From assembly GCA_034436015.1 (NCBI GenBank), contig DAOTWG010000011.1, positions 42,210 through 106,209 of the forward strand: DNA of 64,000 nucleotides, read 5' to 3'. The stretch's first letter is position 1, and the number at the start of each line of letters is the position of its first letter. This document shows positions 27,344 through 36,647 of the stretch, piece by piece. The stretch is from DAOTVX01 sp034436015. GTDB taxonomy: Bacteria > Chloroflexota > Anaerolineae > Anaerolineales > Villigracilaceae. A program made the translations under genes and the position numbers. The notes beneath the pieces are model-generated. The model was not told the origin of the DNA and did no database searches. It worked only from the letters and a program-made list of their open reading frames with translations.

Positions 27344-29713
27344 ATGAGTCAGCTCTTTGGTCAGATATTCTCTTTCCTCACCGTCGCGCCCGGCAATCTG
27401 GTATACCATCTGACGCTGGGGTTCTTGATCGCGGGGGCATTGCTGGAGGCCGTCACGCTCTGGCGTTCGAGTGAGTTCCCTCAGGCCAGGCGCATGGTCG
27501 TTGGGCTGACCATCTTGCTCGGATTGCAATTGCTGGAATTTCTGGTGGGCGCGCTGGTGTGGCAGGGAGTATTCTCGTCGCAGGTGATTCTCCCGCCCCT
27601 CGACCGCGCGATCACCCTGTGGAGTCTCATTTGGATAGTCTGGTTGTGGGCTTTCCCTGAGCCGGTGCGCTTGGCCGACATGGCGGCGGCGCTGCTTAGC
27701 CTGGTGGTCGCGCCGGTATTCGGAGTTACCTTACTTTTATGGGCGCCGAATAGCGGCGCGATGGTCTTTAGCCAGTCGCTGCTGGATATGCTCTGGCAAC
27801 TGGCTTCGATCGGCGTTGTCGTGTTGGGCATTTCCCTGCTCATTATCCGTCAACCCAATGGTTGGGGGCAAGGGCTTGGCTTGATGGGGTTGTTGTTTGC
27901 CGGTCACCTGATTTACCTGATTCCCCCCGTTCCTCAGAGCAACTTCCCCGGCGTGGTTCGTCTGATGCAACTGGCTGCTTATCCGATTCTGTTGACCTTG
28001 CCGCAGCGTTTCCCAATGCCGCTCGCGCGTCCTGTGACCAGACCACCGTCGGGACAAGCCGAGCAAGCAAAATCCGCAGTACCTGCGGAGATGCCGCGTG
28101 TTGAGCGGCGCCGTTATAGTGCGGATCCGAAAGCTTTCCATGCCCTTCTGGTGCTGGCAGCCGAACTCGAAGAAAAGAAGATTGCAGAATCTCTGACGCG
28201 CGCGGTCGCCCAGGCCATGCTAGCTGACCTATGTTTCTTGGTCACCCCGGGTGGAAATCAGGATCTGATCATCGCTTGTGGCTATGATTTGATTCGGGAG
28301 GAAGGGCTTGGCGGAACGACGATAGATGCGGAGGCAGTTCCTTTGCTGGTCAGCGCTGTGCAACGCGGCCGACCATTGCGCTTGCCGGCCAGTAGTACTT
28401 CGGCAGATTTAAAGGGTCTTGGGCAGGTTCTCGGTCTTTCCAGTCCTGGGCATCTCTTAAGCGTCCCGATTTTGGGTGAGCGAGCTCCTCTGGGGGCGTT
28501 GCTTCTCCTTGCACCCTATTCCAATCGTTTGTGGAATGCAGAGGATCAAGCCTTCCTGACCAATGTTGCCTCGCTGTTTGCTCCAATTCTTCAGCGCGGC
28601 CAGCGCGTCGCGGCGTTGGAGCAAGAGCGCGAAGCGGCGCTGGCTCAGATTAAGAAAGCACTCGATCGCGCCGAGGAAGCTGAGAAGAAGTACGAAACCC
28701 TCTTGAGTCAATTTGACGCCGCTCGTCAGCAGGTGGTGGAGCAACAGATGCAAGTTGAGAATGTGGCGGCGTTGCTCGCGGCGCAGGAGGAGGCGCAGCA
28801 ACTCATCGAGGCGCTGCGCGCCGAAAATGAGCAACTGCGCGAAGGATTGATGCCTCAGTATGCAGAGGCGGCTCAGTTGGAGAAGGATTTGCGCGCGGCG
28901 CTGGAAGATGTGGCTCGCCTGCAAAACGCGCTGGCCGAAGCCAATATCAAAATCCTCGAGTTGGAAAAGCGCGCCGGAGGCCCGATTAGCGAAGAACAGG
29001 TGGATGTCATCGCCTCGATTGCACAGGAACTACGCCAACCAATGTCTTCCATCGTTGGCTATACGGATTTGCTATTGGGCGAATCGGTCGGCATTCTTGG
29101 CACATTACAGCGCAAGTTCCTCGAGCGAATCAAAGCCGCGACGGAACGCATTGCGTCCTTAATCGAGGATTTGATACAAATCACTGCTGTTGAGGCTGTG
29201 CGCGTGAATATCAAGCCCGAACCCATTGACTTGACTCTTGTGGTGGATAACGCGATGACCTATGTCGGCAATCAGATTCGCGAAAAGAATATTACCTTGC
29301 GCCTGGACTTGCCGGATCCACAGACGCAAGTTCAAACGGATCGCGAAGCATTGCAGCAGATTCTCATCCACCTCTTACAGAATGCCAGCGGAGCCACGCC
29401 GGCGGACGGGACAATTACCTTGCGTCTTCAGATTCAGCAGGAAGGGGAACAAGATTACCTGCTTCTTCAGGTCTCGGATACGGGCGGAGGCATCCCATCC
29501 GAGAACCTGCCGCATGTTTTCGCGCGACGTTACCGCGCTGATAATGCGCTCATTCCCGGCCTCGGGGATACCGGTGTTGGCCTTTCGCTTGCCAAAACCT
29601 TGACGGAAGCGCAACAGGGACGGATTTGGGTGGAGACAGAGGCTGGTGTTGGTTCCACATTTAGCGTTCTGCTGCCGGTAGAAGTTCAGAAGGCGAGTGA
29701 GGAAAGGAAATGA
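27344..29713 (+). CDS. Membrane sensor kinase-like protein with GAF domain; H-box His replaced by Gln
   Basis: 789 residues: about seven membrane helices (1-230), a GAF domain (about 260-425), a long coiled coil (about 425-550), a HisKA-like dimerisation helix and a HATPase domain. The H-box reads IAQELRQPMSSIVGY where S-H-E-L-R-T-P is expected, so Q561 replaces the phospho-accepting His. The ATPase boxes are present: N (LIHLLQNASG), G1 (VSDTGGGIP), G2 (GDTGVGLSLAK). It may bind ATP without autophosphorylating, or act on a partner. No response regulator gene is adjacent. Followed 1 nt later by a LysM gene. Confidence 0.85.
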   Translation: MSQLFGQIFSFLTVAPGNLVYHLTLGFLIAGALLEAVTLWRSSEFPQARRMVVGLTILLGLQLLEFLVGALVWQGVFSSQVILPPLDRAITLWSLIWIVWLWAFPEPVRLADMAAALLSLVVAPVFGVTLLLWAPNSGAMVFSQSLLDMLWQLASIGVVVLGISLLIIRQPNGWGQGLGLMGLLFAGHLIYLIPPVPQSNFPGVVRLMQLAAYPILLTLPQRFPMPLARPVTRPPSGQAEQAKSAVPAEMPRVERRRYSADPKAFHALLVLAAELEEKKIAESLTRAVAQAMLADLCFLVTPGGNQDLIIACGYDLIREEGLGGTTIDAEAVPLLVSAVQRGRPLRLPASSTSADLKGLGQVLGLSSPGHLLSVPILGERAPLGALLLLAPYSNRLWNAEDQAFLTNVASLFAPILQRGQRVAALEQEREAALAQIKKALDRAEEAEKKYETLLSQFDAARQQVVEQQMQVENVAALLAAQEEAQQLIEALRAENEQLREGLMPQYAEAAQLEKDLRAALEDVARLQNALAEANIKILELEKRAGGPISEEQVDVIASIAQELRQPMSSIVGYTDLLLGESVGILGTLQRKFLERIKAATERIASLIEDLIQITAVEAVRVNIKPEPIDLTLVVDNAMTYVGNQIREKNITLRLDLPDPQTQVQTDREALQQILIHLLQNASGATPADGTITLRLQIQQEGEQDYLLLQVSDTGGGIPSENLPHVFARRYRADNALIPGLGDTGVGLSLAKTLTEAQQGRIWVETEAGVGSTFSVLLPVEVQKASEERK

Positions 29714-29714
29714 T

Positions 29715-30440
29715 ATGCTGCGCGACCCAAAACCGTTGCTGGCCGGTTTGCTCACGGCGCTCCTTTGTTTCCTTTTCATCTTGGGAGGTTTTTCGCTGTC
29801 GCTGGCGGAGGGAGCGCGTTCGCTGGTTTTGCCATCTCCCTATGTGACGTCTACGCTGACACAACCTTCTTTCCCATCACCGGCGCAAATGCCTGCAACA
29901 CAGCCCCCATCACCCTCGCCCTCGCCGGTCGTGCCATCGCCGGCCTCCTGTCCGCCCCCGGCAGGGTGGGTGCCGCTGGTGATTCAGTCTGGACAAACGC
30001 TCGAATCACTTGCGCAGACCTATCACATCAGCGTTCAAGCTTTGATGCAGGCGAATTGTCTGCTGAGCCGGAGCCTGGTCCCCGGCGCGGTGTTATACCT
30101 GCCGCCCGCGCCGACGGCGACGCGTCCTCCTTGTGGTCCGCCGTTTGGCTGGATTCTGTATACAGTTCAACCCGGCGATACACTCTATAGCCTGGCAAAG
30201 TATTATGGGGTGACTGTGGCGCAGTTGCAGCAGGCGAATTGTCTCGGTGATTCTACGCTCATCCTTGCCGGGCGCGTTATTTACGTTCCCAACATGCCCA
30301 CGCGCACGCCTTTGTTTGGCTTCACGATCACGCCGACGCCTTCCATGTTCGTCCCGACGGAGACGCTCATTCCTTCTGCGACGCCGTTTCCCTCCAACAC
30401 GTGCACACCTACTCCCCCCGCAGATACGTCTATCCCATGA
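29715..30440 (+). CDS. LysM-repeat envelope protein
   Basis: 241 residues from ATG 29715 (GAGGAAAGGAAATG upstream). One N-terminal membrane helix (about 8-32), a Pro/Ser/Thr-rich spacer, then two LysM domains: about 85-130 (VIQSGQTLESLAQTYHISV) and about 145-195 (YTVQPGDTLYSLAKYYGVTV), and another Thr/Pro tail. LysM binds GlcNAc-containing glycans such as peptidoglycan. No enzyme domain is present, so it is probably a wall-binding or spacer protein. ATG of the LCP gene overlaps its stop. Confidence 0.85.
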   Translation: MLRDPKPLLAGLLTALLCFLFILGGFSLSLAEGARSLVLPSPYVTSTLTQPSFPSPAQMPATQPPSPSPSPVVPSPASCPPPAGWVPLVIQSGQTLESLAQTYHISVQALMQANCLLSRSLVPGAVLYLPPAPTATRPPCGPPFGWILYTVQPGDTLYSLAKYYGVTVAQLQQANCLGDSTLILAGRVIYVPNMPTRTPLFGFTITPTPSMFVPTETLIPSATPFPSNTCTPTPPADTSIP

Positions 30441-31924
30441 AGGTATGTCGTGGTCGCCGTTATCTATCGCGTTGGCAACGTATTGTGCTTCCTCTCCTAT
30501 TAACTGCTTGCCATACGGCGACGCTGTCTGAGGCGGTTGTTCCTACGCCAACCGCTACGTTTCCCCTCTATGTGACGCTTCCAGCGAATGCGACGGCAAC
30601 ACCGACGCCGTTCCGGCCATTGCCCGGGACGGATACCCCGCCGCCATCCCTCACTCCTATTCCTGCTTCTCCTCAGGTGGTCGAAGCGACCCCTTCGTCC
30701 ACCCCTGATTTTACCGTTCTCTTGCCCACGGCCTGGACTCCGCCCGCGTTCTACGTTCCGGAAGGTGCCCCGACGCCGATGCCGCTGCTGACGGATAATG
30801 AAATGGTGACCTTCCTTCTGCTTGGCTCGGACGTGAGACTCGGCGCGCCATTTCGCACCGATACGATTGTTTTCGTCGCCATTCGCCCAAAACTGGGACA
30901 GGTTACACTCATCTCAATTCCGCGCGATTTATGGGTGTATATTCCGGGCTGGGAAATGCAACGAATTAACACGGCCTATGTCCATGGTGCGGCAAATGGT
31001 CTAGATGGTGGGGAATCCTTGCTCAAAAACACCGTACTCTATAATTTAGGCTTGCGTGTAGATCACACGGTCTTGGTTGATTTCGACGGCTTTCGCCGGA
31101 TTGTCAATACACTGGGTGGGATTGATGTGCCGGTTGCCTGCCCCTATACCGATTGGCGCTTGAAATCGCCGGAACTCGATCCACAGGTGGAGGAGAATTG
31201 GGAACTGTACACAGTCAACCCCGGCGTGGTACACATGGACGGCGATCTGGCGTTGTGGTACGCGCGGGCGCGCAAGAAGTCGAGCGACTATGACCGCAAC
31301 CGCCGACAACAGGAGGTGTTGCGGGCGATGTACGCGAAAGGGTTGCAGATGGGCGCGGTGGTGAGAATTCCTCAACTTTACAGTACGTTGCGCAACTCTG
31401 TACGCACCGATGTAGATTTGTCCACGCTCTTGGCGTTGGCTCCCCTGGCCTGGCATGTGACGAATGCGGACATCCGCAGTTACTATATCGCGCCGCCGCT
31501 GGTTACTTCCTGGACGACGTCTAGTGGAGCCTGGGTGGCTGTGCCTGATGGCGCGGCGATTCGCGCTATGCTCGAGATGGCGTTATCGCCGCAGCGTCGA
31601 AACCAGACGGACGAAGACATTGTGGTCGAAATCTGGAATGGCACGCCGAACGACGGCTGGGATCGTTTGGCAGCGGAGCGGCTGAATTATGCAGGCTATG
31701 AGACGCGCTTAGCCCGCGCCGATCGTCGTAACTATGAGCAAAGCTGGTTATATGATGTGACTTCTGAACAGGATGCTAGGCGCGCAGCCCACTTGCTGAG
31801 TGTGTTGGGATTGCCGCAATCGGCCTTGGTTGCCGCGCCAGGGTATCGGCAAGGCGTCTCCTACGTCTTGATTCTTGGGGCCGATTACCAGCCTTGCTTC
31901 CAGCCCCAGAAGATACAGCCGTGA
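30437..31924 (+). CDS. LytR-CpsA-Psr (LCP) family protein
   Basis: 495 residues. N-terminal LPLLLTAC (Cys25) may be a lipobox. A Thr/Pro-rich linker (about 35-120) leads to the LCP domain (about 130-330): FLLLGSDVR, RTDTIVFVAI, ISIPRDLWV and ARKKSSDYDRNRRQQEVL supply the conserved Arg and Asp residues that bind polyprenyl pyrophosphate. A LytR_C domain follows (about 400-485, VEIWNGTPNDGWDRLAAERL). LCP enzymes attach glycopolymers to the cell wall. The gene overlaps the LysM gene by 4 nt, so the pair probably serves wall assembly. Confidence 0.92.
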   Translation: MKVCRGRRYLSRWQRIVLPLLLTACHTATLSEAVVPTPTATFPLYVTLPANATATPTPFRPLPGTDTPPPSLTPIPASPQVVEATPSSTPDFTVLLPTAWTPPAFYVPEGAPTPMPLLTDNEMVTFLLLGSDVRLGAPFRTDTIVFVAIRPKLGQVTLISIPRDLWVYIPGWEMQRINTAYVHGAANGLDGGESLLKNTVLYNLGLRVDHTVLVDFDGFRRIVNTLGGIDVPVACPYTDWRLKSPELDPQVEENWELYTVNPGVVHMDGDLALWYARARKKSSDYDRNRRQQEVLRAMYAKGLQMGAVVRIPQLYSTLRNSVRTDVDLSTLLALAPLAWHVTNADIRSYYIAPPLVTSWTTSSGAWVAVPDGAAIRAMLEMALSPQRRNQTDEDIVVEIWNGTPNDGWDRLAAERLNYAGYETRLARADRRNYEQSWLYDVTSEQDARRAAHLLSVLGLPQSALVAAPGYRQGVSYVLILGADYQPCFQPQKIQP

Positions 31925-32273
31925 TCGAGGACAGGATCGCCGCTGTTCTGACCAGAGGGACGGCGTGAGAATGGATGGTCAGCGGATGAGGGAGAGATGC
32001 TCTCTTGCCGGAGACCTCGTTCTGGCTCATGAGATTCGTAAATCGTGATGATGGGGAGCCGAGTTGGTTCTTCACGGCGGGTATGTCCCTTGACCTGTTT
32101 TGGGCTACGGCCGATTACCAACGGGTTGATTTCTCTTTATGGTTGATAGGGAGGTGGATTGGGGGAAAAGACAACAAGAAGGATTGATCGTCAACCATCT
32201 GCGTTGAGGTAATCGCGGTACAATATAAACATTCCACGCGGCGACTTTCTTGTTCCTCAGGAGGAAGCAAACA
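31925..32273 (+). other. Intergenic region between LCP and PFK genes
   Basis: 349 nt with no convincing gene. TACAAT at 32219-32224 could be a -10 for the PFK gene but no matching -35 is evident. AGGAGG at 32259-32264 is the PFK ribosome binding site. No terminator hairpin was recognised. Confidence 0.4.
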
Positions 32274-34499
32274 ATGGGTACCACCAGGCGAATAGCGGTT
32301 CTCACCAGTGGCGGAGATGCGCAGGGGATGAATGCGGCGGTGCGGGCGGTTGTGCGTACTGCTCTCTATCGCGGCGCGGAGGTCTTCGCCATTTACGAGG
32401 GTTATCAGGGTATGGTGGATGGTGGCGAGCGAATCCGGAAGATGGACTGGGATTCGGTCGGTGGAATTCTCCATCAGGGCGGAACGATTATTGGGACTGC
32501 GCGCTGTGAAGCGTTCATGACGCGCGAGGGACGTCGTCTGGCGGCGAAAAACCTACTTGAGCACGGCATAGATGGTTTGGTCGTTATCGGCGGCGATGGC
32601 TCGTTGACCGGCGCGAACCTTTTTCGTCAGGAATGGCCCTCGCTCCTGAACGAACTGGTCGAGCGAGGGGAAATTTCCACTGAACTTGCTGCCGAGCATC
32701 CCTACCTGCTCATCGTCGGGTTGGTCGGTTCTATTGATAACGATTTCTATGGCAGCGACATGACGATCGGCGCGGATACTGCCCTGCATCGGATTACAGA
32801 GGCGGTAGATGCGATCACCAGCACGGCGGCCAGCCATCAGCGCACCTTTGTTGTCAAAGTAATGGGGCGCAACTGTGGCTATCTGGCTTTGATGAGTGCT
32901 CTGGCCTGTGGCGCCGACTGGGTGCTCATTCCAGAGTCGCCGCCGGATGTGGACAACTGGCAGGATGTGATGGCCGAGCGGCTGCGCGCCGGACGTAAGG
33001 CCGGTCGACGTGATAGCATTGTCATCCTTGCCGAGGGCGCGCGCGACCGTGACGGGAATTACATTGGGAGCGCGGACGTGCAAAAAGCGCTTGAGGAACG
33101 CCTCGGCGAGGAAGTGCGGGTGACGGTGTTGGGGCATGTGCAACGCGGTGGGCGGCCAAGCGCCTATGACCGGGTATTGGGCACGTTGCTGGGCTATGAG
33201 GCGGTGGAGACCCTGTTGCAGGCGAAAGCAGATCAAGAACCACTGGTCATCGGGATTCGTAGCAATCGCCTGACGCACATGCCGCTCATGGAGTGCGTGG
33301 AAAAGACACAGAAAGTAGCCAAGGTCATTGCCGCGAAAGACTATGAGAAGGCCATGGAACTGCGCACGTCGAGTTTCAAGGATGCCTTCAATACGTTGAA
33401 GACGATGGTGCGCGCGTTGCCGCATCCGCTTGTGAGCGGACAAATGCGTTTTCGGATTGCTGTGATGAACGCCGGCGCGCCCGCGCCGGGGATGAATACC
33501 GCCGTGCGCGCGGCCGTCCGCCTGGGACTAGATAGAGGCCATATCCTGCTTGGCATCCGCAATGGCTTTGAAGGCCTGGCGCGCGGCGAAATCGAAGAAA
33601 TGACCTGGATGAGCGTGAGTGGATGGGTCTCGCGCGGCGGCTCGGAACTTGGCACGAGTCGTCTCGTGCCAAAGGGAAGCGACCTATACGCCATCGCGCG
33701 TTCCATTGAGGACCATCGGATAGACGCTTTGTTGATTGTTGGCGGCTGGAGCGGCTATGAGGCGGCGTACAACATGCTCCTCAACCGCGCGAATTTCCCC
33801 GCATTCAATATTCCGACAATCTGTCTGCCGGCTTCCATTAACAACAACCTACCCGGCTCAGAGTTCAGTATTGGCGCCGATACGGCGTTGAACAGCATCG
33901 TGGAGGCGGTAGATAAAATCAAGCAGTCCGCGGTAGCCACACGTCGCTGCTTTGTGGTGGAAGTCATGGGTCACTGGTGCGGTTATCTGGCGCTGATGAG
34001 CGGGTTGGCGACCGGCGCCGAACGCGTCTATATTCATGAGGAAGGCGTAACGCTCAAAGATTTGCAAGCGGATGTGGAGCGTCTCATGCGCGGCTTCGAG
34101 GCCGGACGACGGCTCGGTCTCATGATTCGCAACGAGTACGCTAACCCTATCTATAACACGCAATTCATGTGCGCGCTGTTTGAGGAGGAAGGGCGCGATG
34201 TCTTCGATGTGCGTCCTGCCATCCTCGGCCATCTCCAACAGGGCGGCGACCCATCACCCTTCGATCGCATCCAGGCGACCCGTCTGGCGCGCTTGTGTTT
34301 GGAATACCTGATTGACCAGTGCGAGAGGAATGGATCAGGCAGCGCTTTTATCGGAATGCAGGATGGCCAGATCAAATTCCATGATATGCGCGACTTCGAG
34401 CGCATGGTGGATTTTCGTTTCCAACGGCCGAAGGAGCAATGGTGGCTCGAGCTGCGCGAAGTGGCCGATCTGCTGGCGCAACTCGGTCCACAGGGATAA
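32274..34499 (+). CDS. Double-length (eukaryote-like) 6-phosphofructokinase
   Basis: 741 residues: two PFK domains in tandem, about 1-370 and 395-741. The first half has ATP-binding GGDGS (106-110) and catalytic GSIDND (152-157), with Gly at the positions that mark ATP rather than pyrophosphate use. The second half has GGWSGYEA and PASINNNLPGSEFSIGADTAL, lacking the catalytic Asp, just like the regulatory C-half of animal and fungal PFK. It phosphorylates fructose 6-phosphate in glycolysis; the second half probably carries an effector site. AGGAGG precedes the ATG. Most bacterial PFKs are about 320 residues. Confidence 0.92.
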   Translation: MGTTRRIAVLTSGGDAQGMNAAVRAVVRTALYRGAEVFAIYEGYQGMVDGGERIRKMDWDSVGGILHQGGTIIGTARCEAFMTREGRRLAAKNLLEHGIDGLVVIGGDGSLTGANLFRQEWPSLLNELVERGEISTELAAEHPYLLIVGLVGSIDNDFYGSDMTIGADTALHRITEAVDAITSTAASHQRTFVVKVMGRNCGYLALMSALACGADWVLIPESPPDVDNWQDVMAERLRAGRKAGRRDSIVILAEGARDRDGNYIGSADVQKALEERLGEEVRVTVLGHVQRGGRPSAYDRVLGTLLGYEAVETLLQAKADQEPLVIGIRSNRLTHMPLMECVEKTQKVAKVIAAKDYEKAMELRTSSFKDAFNTLKTMVRALPHPLVSGQMRFRIAVMNAGAPAPGMNTAVRAAVRLGLDRGHILLGIRNGFEGLARGEIEEMTWMSVSGWVSRGGSELGTSRLVPKGSDLYAIARSIEDHRIDALLIVGGWSGYEAAYNMLLNRANFPAFNIPTICLPASINNNLPGSEFSIGADTALNSIVEAVDKIKQSAVATRRCFVVEVMGHWCGYLALMSGLATGAERVYIHEEGVTLKDLQADVERLMRGFEAGRRLGLMIRNEYANPIYNTQFMCALFEEEGRDVFDVRPAILGHLQQGGDPSPFDRIQATRLARLCLEYLIDQCERNGSGSAFIGMQDGQIKFHDMRDFERMVDFRFQRPKEQWWLELREVADLLAQLGPQG

Positions 34500-34572
34500 G
34501 CCTTGTGGACAGGCGTGACCCCCTATGCAGTTCCAAAGGAAAGGAAAGGCGAGAATTTCCTGAGTAGCAGTA

Positions 34573-36081
34573 ATGGCTTCATTATTGCCTCACCTTTTCT
34601 TGCTTATCGGTTCCTATCTTCTTGGCTCTATCTCCTCCGCTATTTTGGTGACGCGCCTGTGGACGGGGAAAGATATTCGCGCGCTTGGGAATCGTAACGC
34701 TGGGGCGGCCAATGTGGCGCGTAGCGTAGGAATCTGGGCGGCGGTTTGTGTGGGTCTGGTGGACTTTTCCAAGGGGGCTTTGCCGGTGCTGGTCGCGCGC
34801 TGGCTGGAACTGGGCGAATTCTGGTCGCTGGCCGGCGCGGTCGCTGCGGTGATAGGGCATAGTTACCCCGTTTACTTTCGTTTCCGCGGCGGCAAGGGTC
34901 TGGCGACATCGCTCGGGGCGCTGTTGGCGTTGGCTCCGCTAGAAACCCTGCTGATCTTGCCAATTCTGGGGGTTGTTTATCTGGTCATCACCGGTAGCGC
35001 CGTCACGGGGGCGCTGGCCAGCTTCTTGCTTCTGATGGGATTGAATTACTGGCAGGGATACTCCCCGGTCGTAGTGCTTGCGCCGGCAGTTTTACTGGTC
35101 ACGATGGGCTTCTGTACCATCCCGCAGATTTTGTATGATTGGGCGCGGCGTCCTAACGCCGGAAAACTCTTCCTGCACTGGCTTGCGCCAAAGGATACGC
35201 CACTTCCATCGCGTCCGGTAGCCATTGTGACTGACAGCATTGCTTCCTTGCCGAGCGAAGTGTACGCGCGTGAGGGGATTCATGTTGTCCCTTTGAGTCT
35301 GATTCTGCCGGATGGGGTGTATCGGGATGGGATAGGTATCGACTCTCGTCTCTACTACCGCATGTTGCATGAGGAGCGATGCCGGCCGCGCACCTCTGCG
35401 CCATCACCTGGTGAATATCTCTCTTTGTACCAGCGACTGGCAAAGGAATACGATGCGGCAATCGTGGTGACGCCGCCTGCCAGCTTGACCCAAAGCTGGG
35501 GGGCTGCCCGTCTGGCCGGCGAGATGATGGGCGAATCGTTCCCGGTGCATGTCGTTGACAGCCATGTGGCAGGGCCGGCGCAGGGTTTTGTGGCCCTGGC
35601 GCTGGCGCGTATGGCAAAGCGCGGTGTTCCTTTCGCCGTCATGTTGGATGCTGTGGAGAAGATTCGTCAGCGGGTCGGATTTGTCGGTGTATTGACTACC
35701 CTTAAGTTTCTAGCAGAGGGCGGACGGGTGGTGGAGACGCAACGGTGGGTAAAATCTGCGTTGCACATCTACCCGATCCTGACAATCGTGCAGGGGCGCA
35801 TTCGGTTGATTGGTATGGCCAGGACAAAATCCCGCGCGGTACAGCGAATGATTCACTGGTTGAGAAATGTGCTCTCTGCTGGTAAGGTTGTTTTGGCCTT
35901 TTGTCATACCGACGCGCCGAAGGAGATACAAGAACTGGCGCAGGATCTGGTTGCTCTTTTCCGGCCAACGGAGTGGTTTCTCACCGAATTAACCCCTGTG
36001 ATTGGCGCTCATGCTGGCCCCGGCTTGCTAGGGGTAGCCTGGTGGGTACAAGCAGAGGATCCGACTGCCGACACTTCCTGA
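34573..36081 (+). CDS. PlsY-DegV fusion: acyl-phosphate glycerol-3-phosphate acyltransferase joined to a fatty-acid-binding domain
   Basis: 502 residues. Residues 1-200 are a complete PlsY with its motifs: LLGSISSAIL, GNRNAGAANVARSVG, DFSKG and GHSYPVYFRFRGGKGLATSLG, plus five or so membrane helices. PlsY transfers an acyl group from acyl phosphate to glycerol 3-phosphate. Residues 214-500 are a complete DegV/FakB domain: VTDS (219-222), TSAPSPGEY, VDSHVAG and LKFLAEGGRV, which binds one fatty acid for phosphorylation by FakA. Joining them would place the acyl-phosphate carrier next to its user. No stop or frameshift separates the halves. FakA is not in the window. Confidence 0.9.
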   Translation: MASLLPHLFLLIGSYLLGSISSAILVTRLWTGKDIRALGNRNAGAANVARSVGIWAAVCVGLVDFSKGALPVLVARWLELGEFWSLAGAVAAVIGHSYPVYFRFRGGKGLATSLGALLALAPLETLLILPILGVVYLVITGSAVTGALASFLLLMGLNYWQGYSPVVVLAPAVLLVTMGFCTIPQILYDWARRPNAGKLFLHWLAPKDTPLPSRPVAIVTDSIASLPSEVYAREGIHVVPLSLILPDGVYRDGIGIDSRLYYRMLHEERCRPRTSAPSPGEYLSLYQRLAKEYDAAIVVTPPASLTQSWGAARLAGEMMGESFPVHVVDSHVAGPAQGFVALALARMAKRGVPFAVMLDAVEKIRQRVGFVGVLTTLKFLAEGGRVVETQRWVKSALHIYPILTIVQGRIRLIGMARTKSRAVQRMIHWLRNVLSAGKVVLAFCHTDAPKEIQELAQDLVALFRPTEWFLTELTPVIGAHAGPGLLGVAWWVQAEDPTADTS

Positions 36082-36647
36082 GAGGCTAGAAAAGTGCGGC
36101 TGTCACGAATGGGTTGGTTCTAGGAAAAGGGAGATTTTTGCGAGGTATAATGGCGCCGAAGGAACTCGGTTGGACTGTGCCTCTCGTCTCTGTGGTGTGG
36201 GAAGGACGTTGACGGCCAACGCTGCGCAACGAAAGAGATAGTGAGGGGCTTTGGTCGTTTGCCTTAAAGTTCTCCTGCAGAAAATCACATCGTCTTGCCA
36301 GGGCTGCCAAGTGGGCCCTTTAGCTTACCCGGCGATTCTCTCATAATGCAGAGATTCTTCTGCGATAGCCTCGAAAGGCTGTTACAGGTCTGTAAGAGAG
36401 GGTTGCCGGCCTGTCCCAGCATTTGTTCAGGCAAAGTGGGAGACCGGTTATGCGAAAAGGGCTAAGTGAGAATTTACGGTCATCCACCTGTGTTCTTTGC
36501 GTTTTTGGCGACCTGGCGTGAAACTTTTTATCCAGCGGTGGACTCGTAGAACTGGACAATCTCCTTTCTTTCAAGTATGATTACGCTCTGCTACTGGCTT
36601 CCCCGGCGGTTTCAGGCCGGGCGAAAATTCTTATTTACAGGGAACTC
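36082..36647 (+). other. Long intergenic region upstream of atpA; possible structured RNA
   Basis: 566 nt without a convincing gene. TATAAT lies at 36146-36151. Downstream, TCTCT (36187-36191) can pair with AGAGA (36234-36238), extended by GCCTC (36179-36183) with GAGG (36243-36246), and CGTTG/CAACG forms an inner hairpin. AGGGC...GCCCTTT near 36300-36322 could end a transcript of about 160 nt. This could be a small RNA or an ATP-operon leader. A short motif at 36438-36473 recurs near 52744. Confidence 0.35.
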
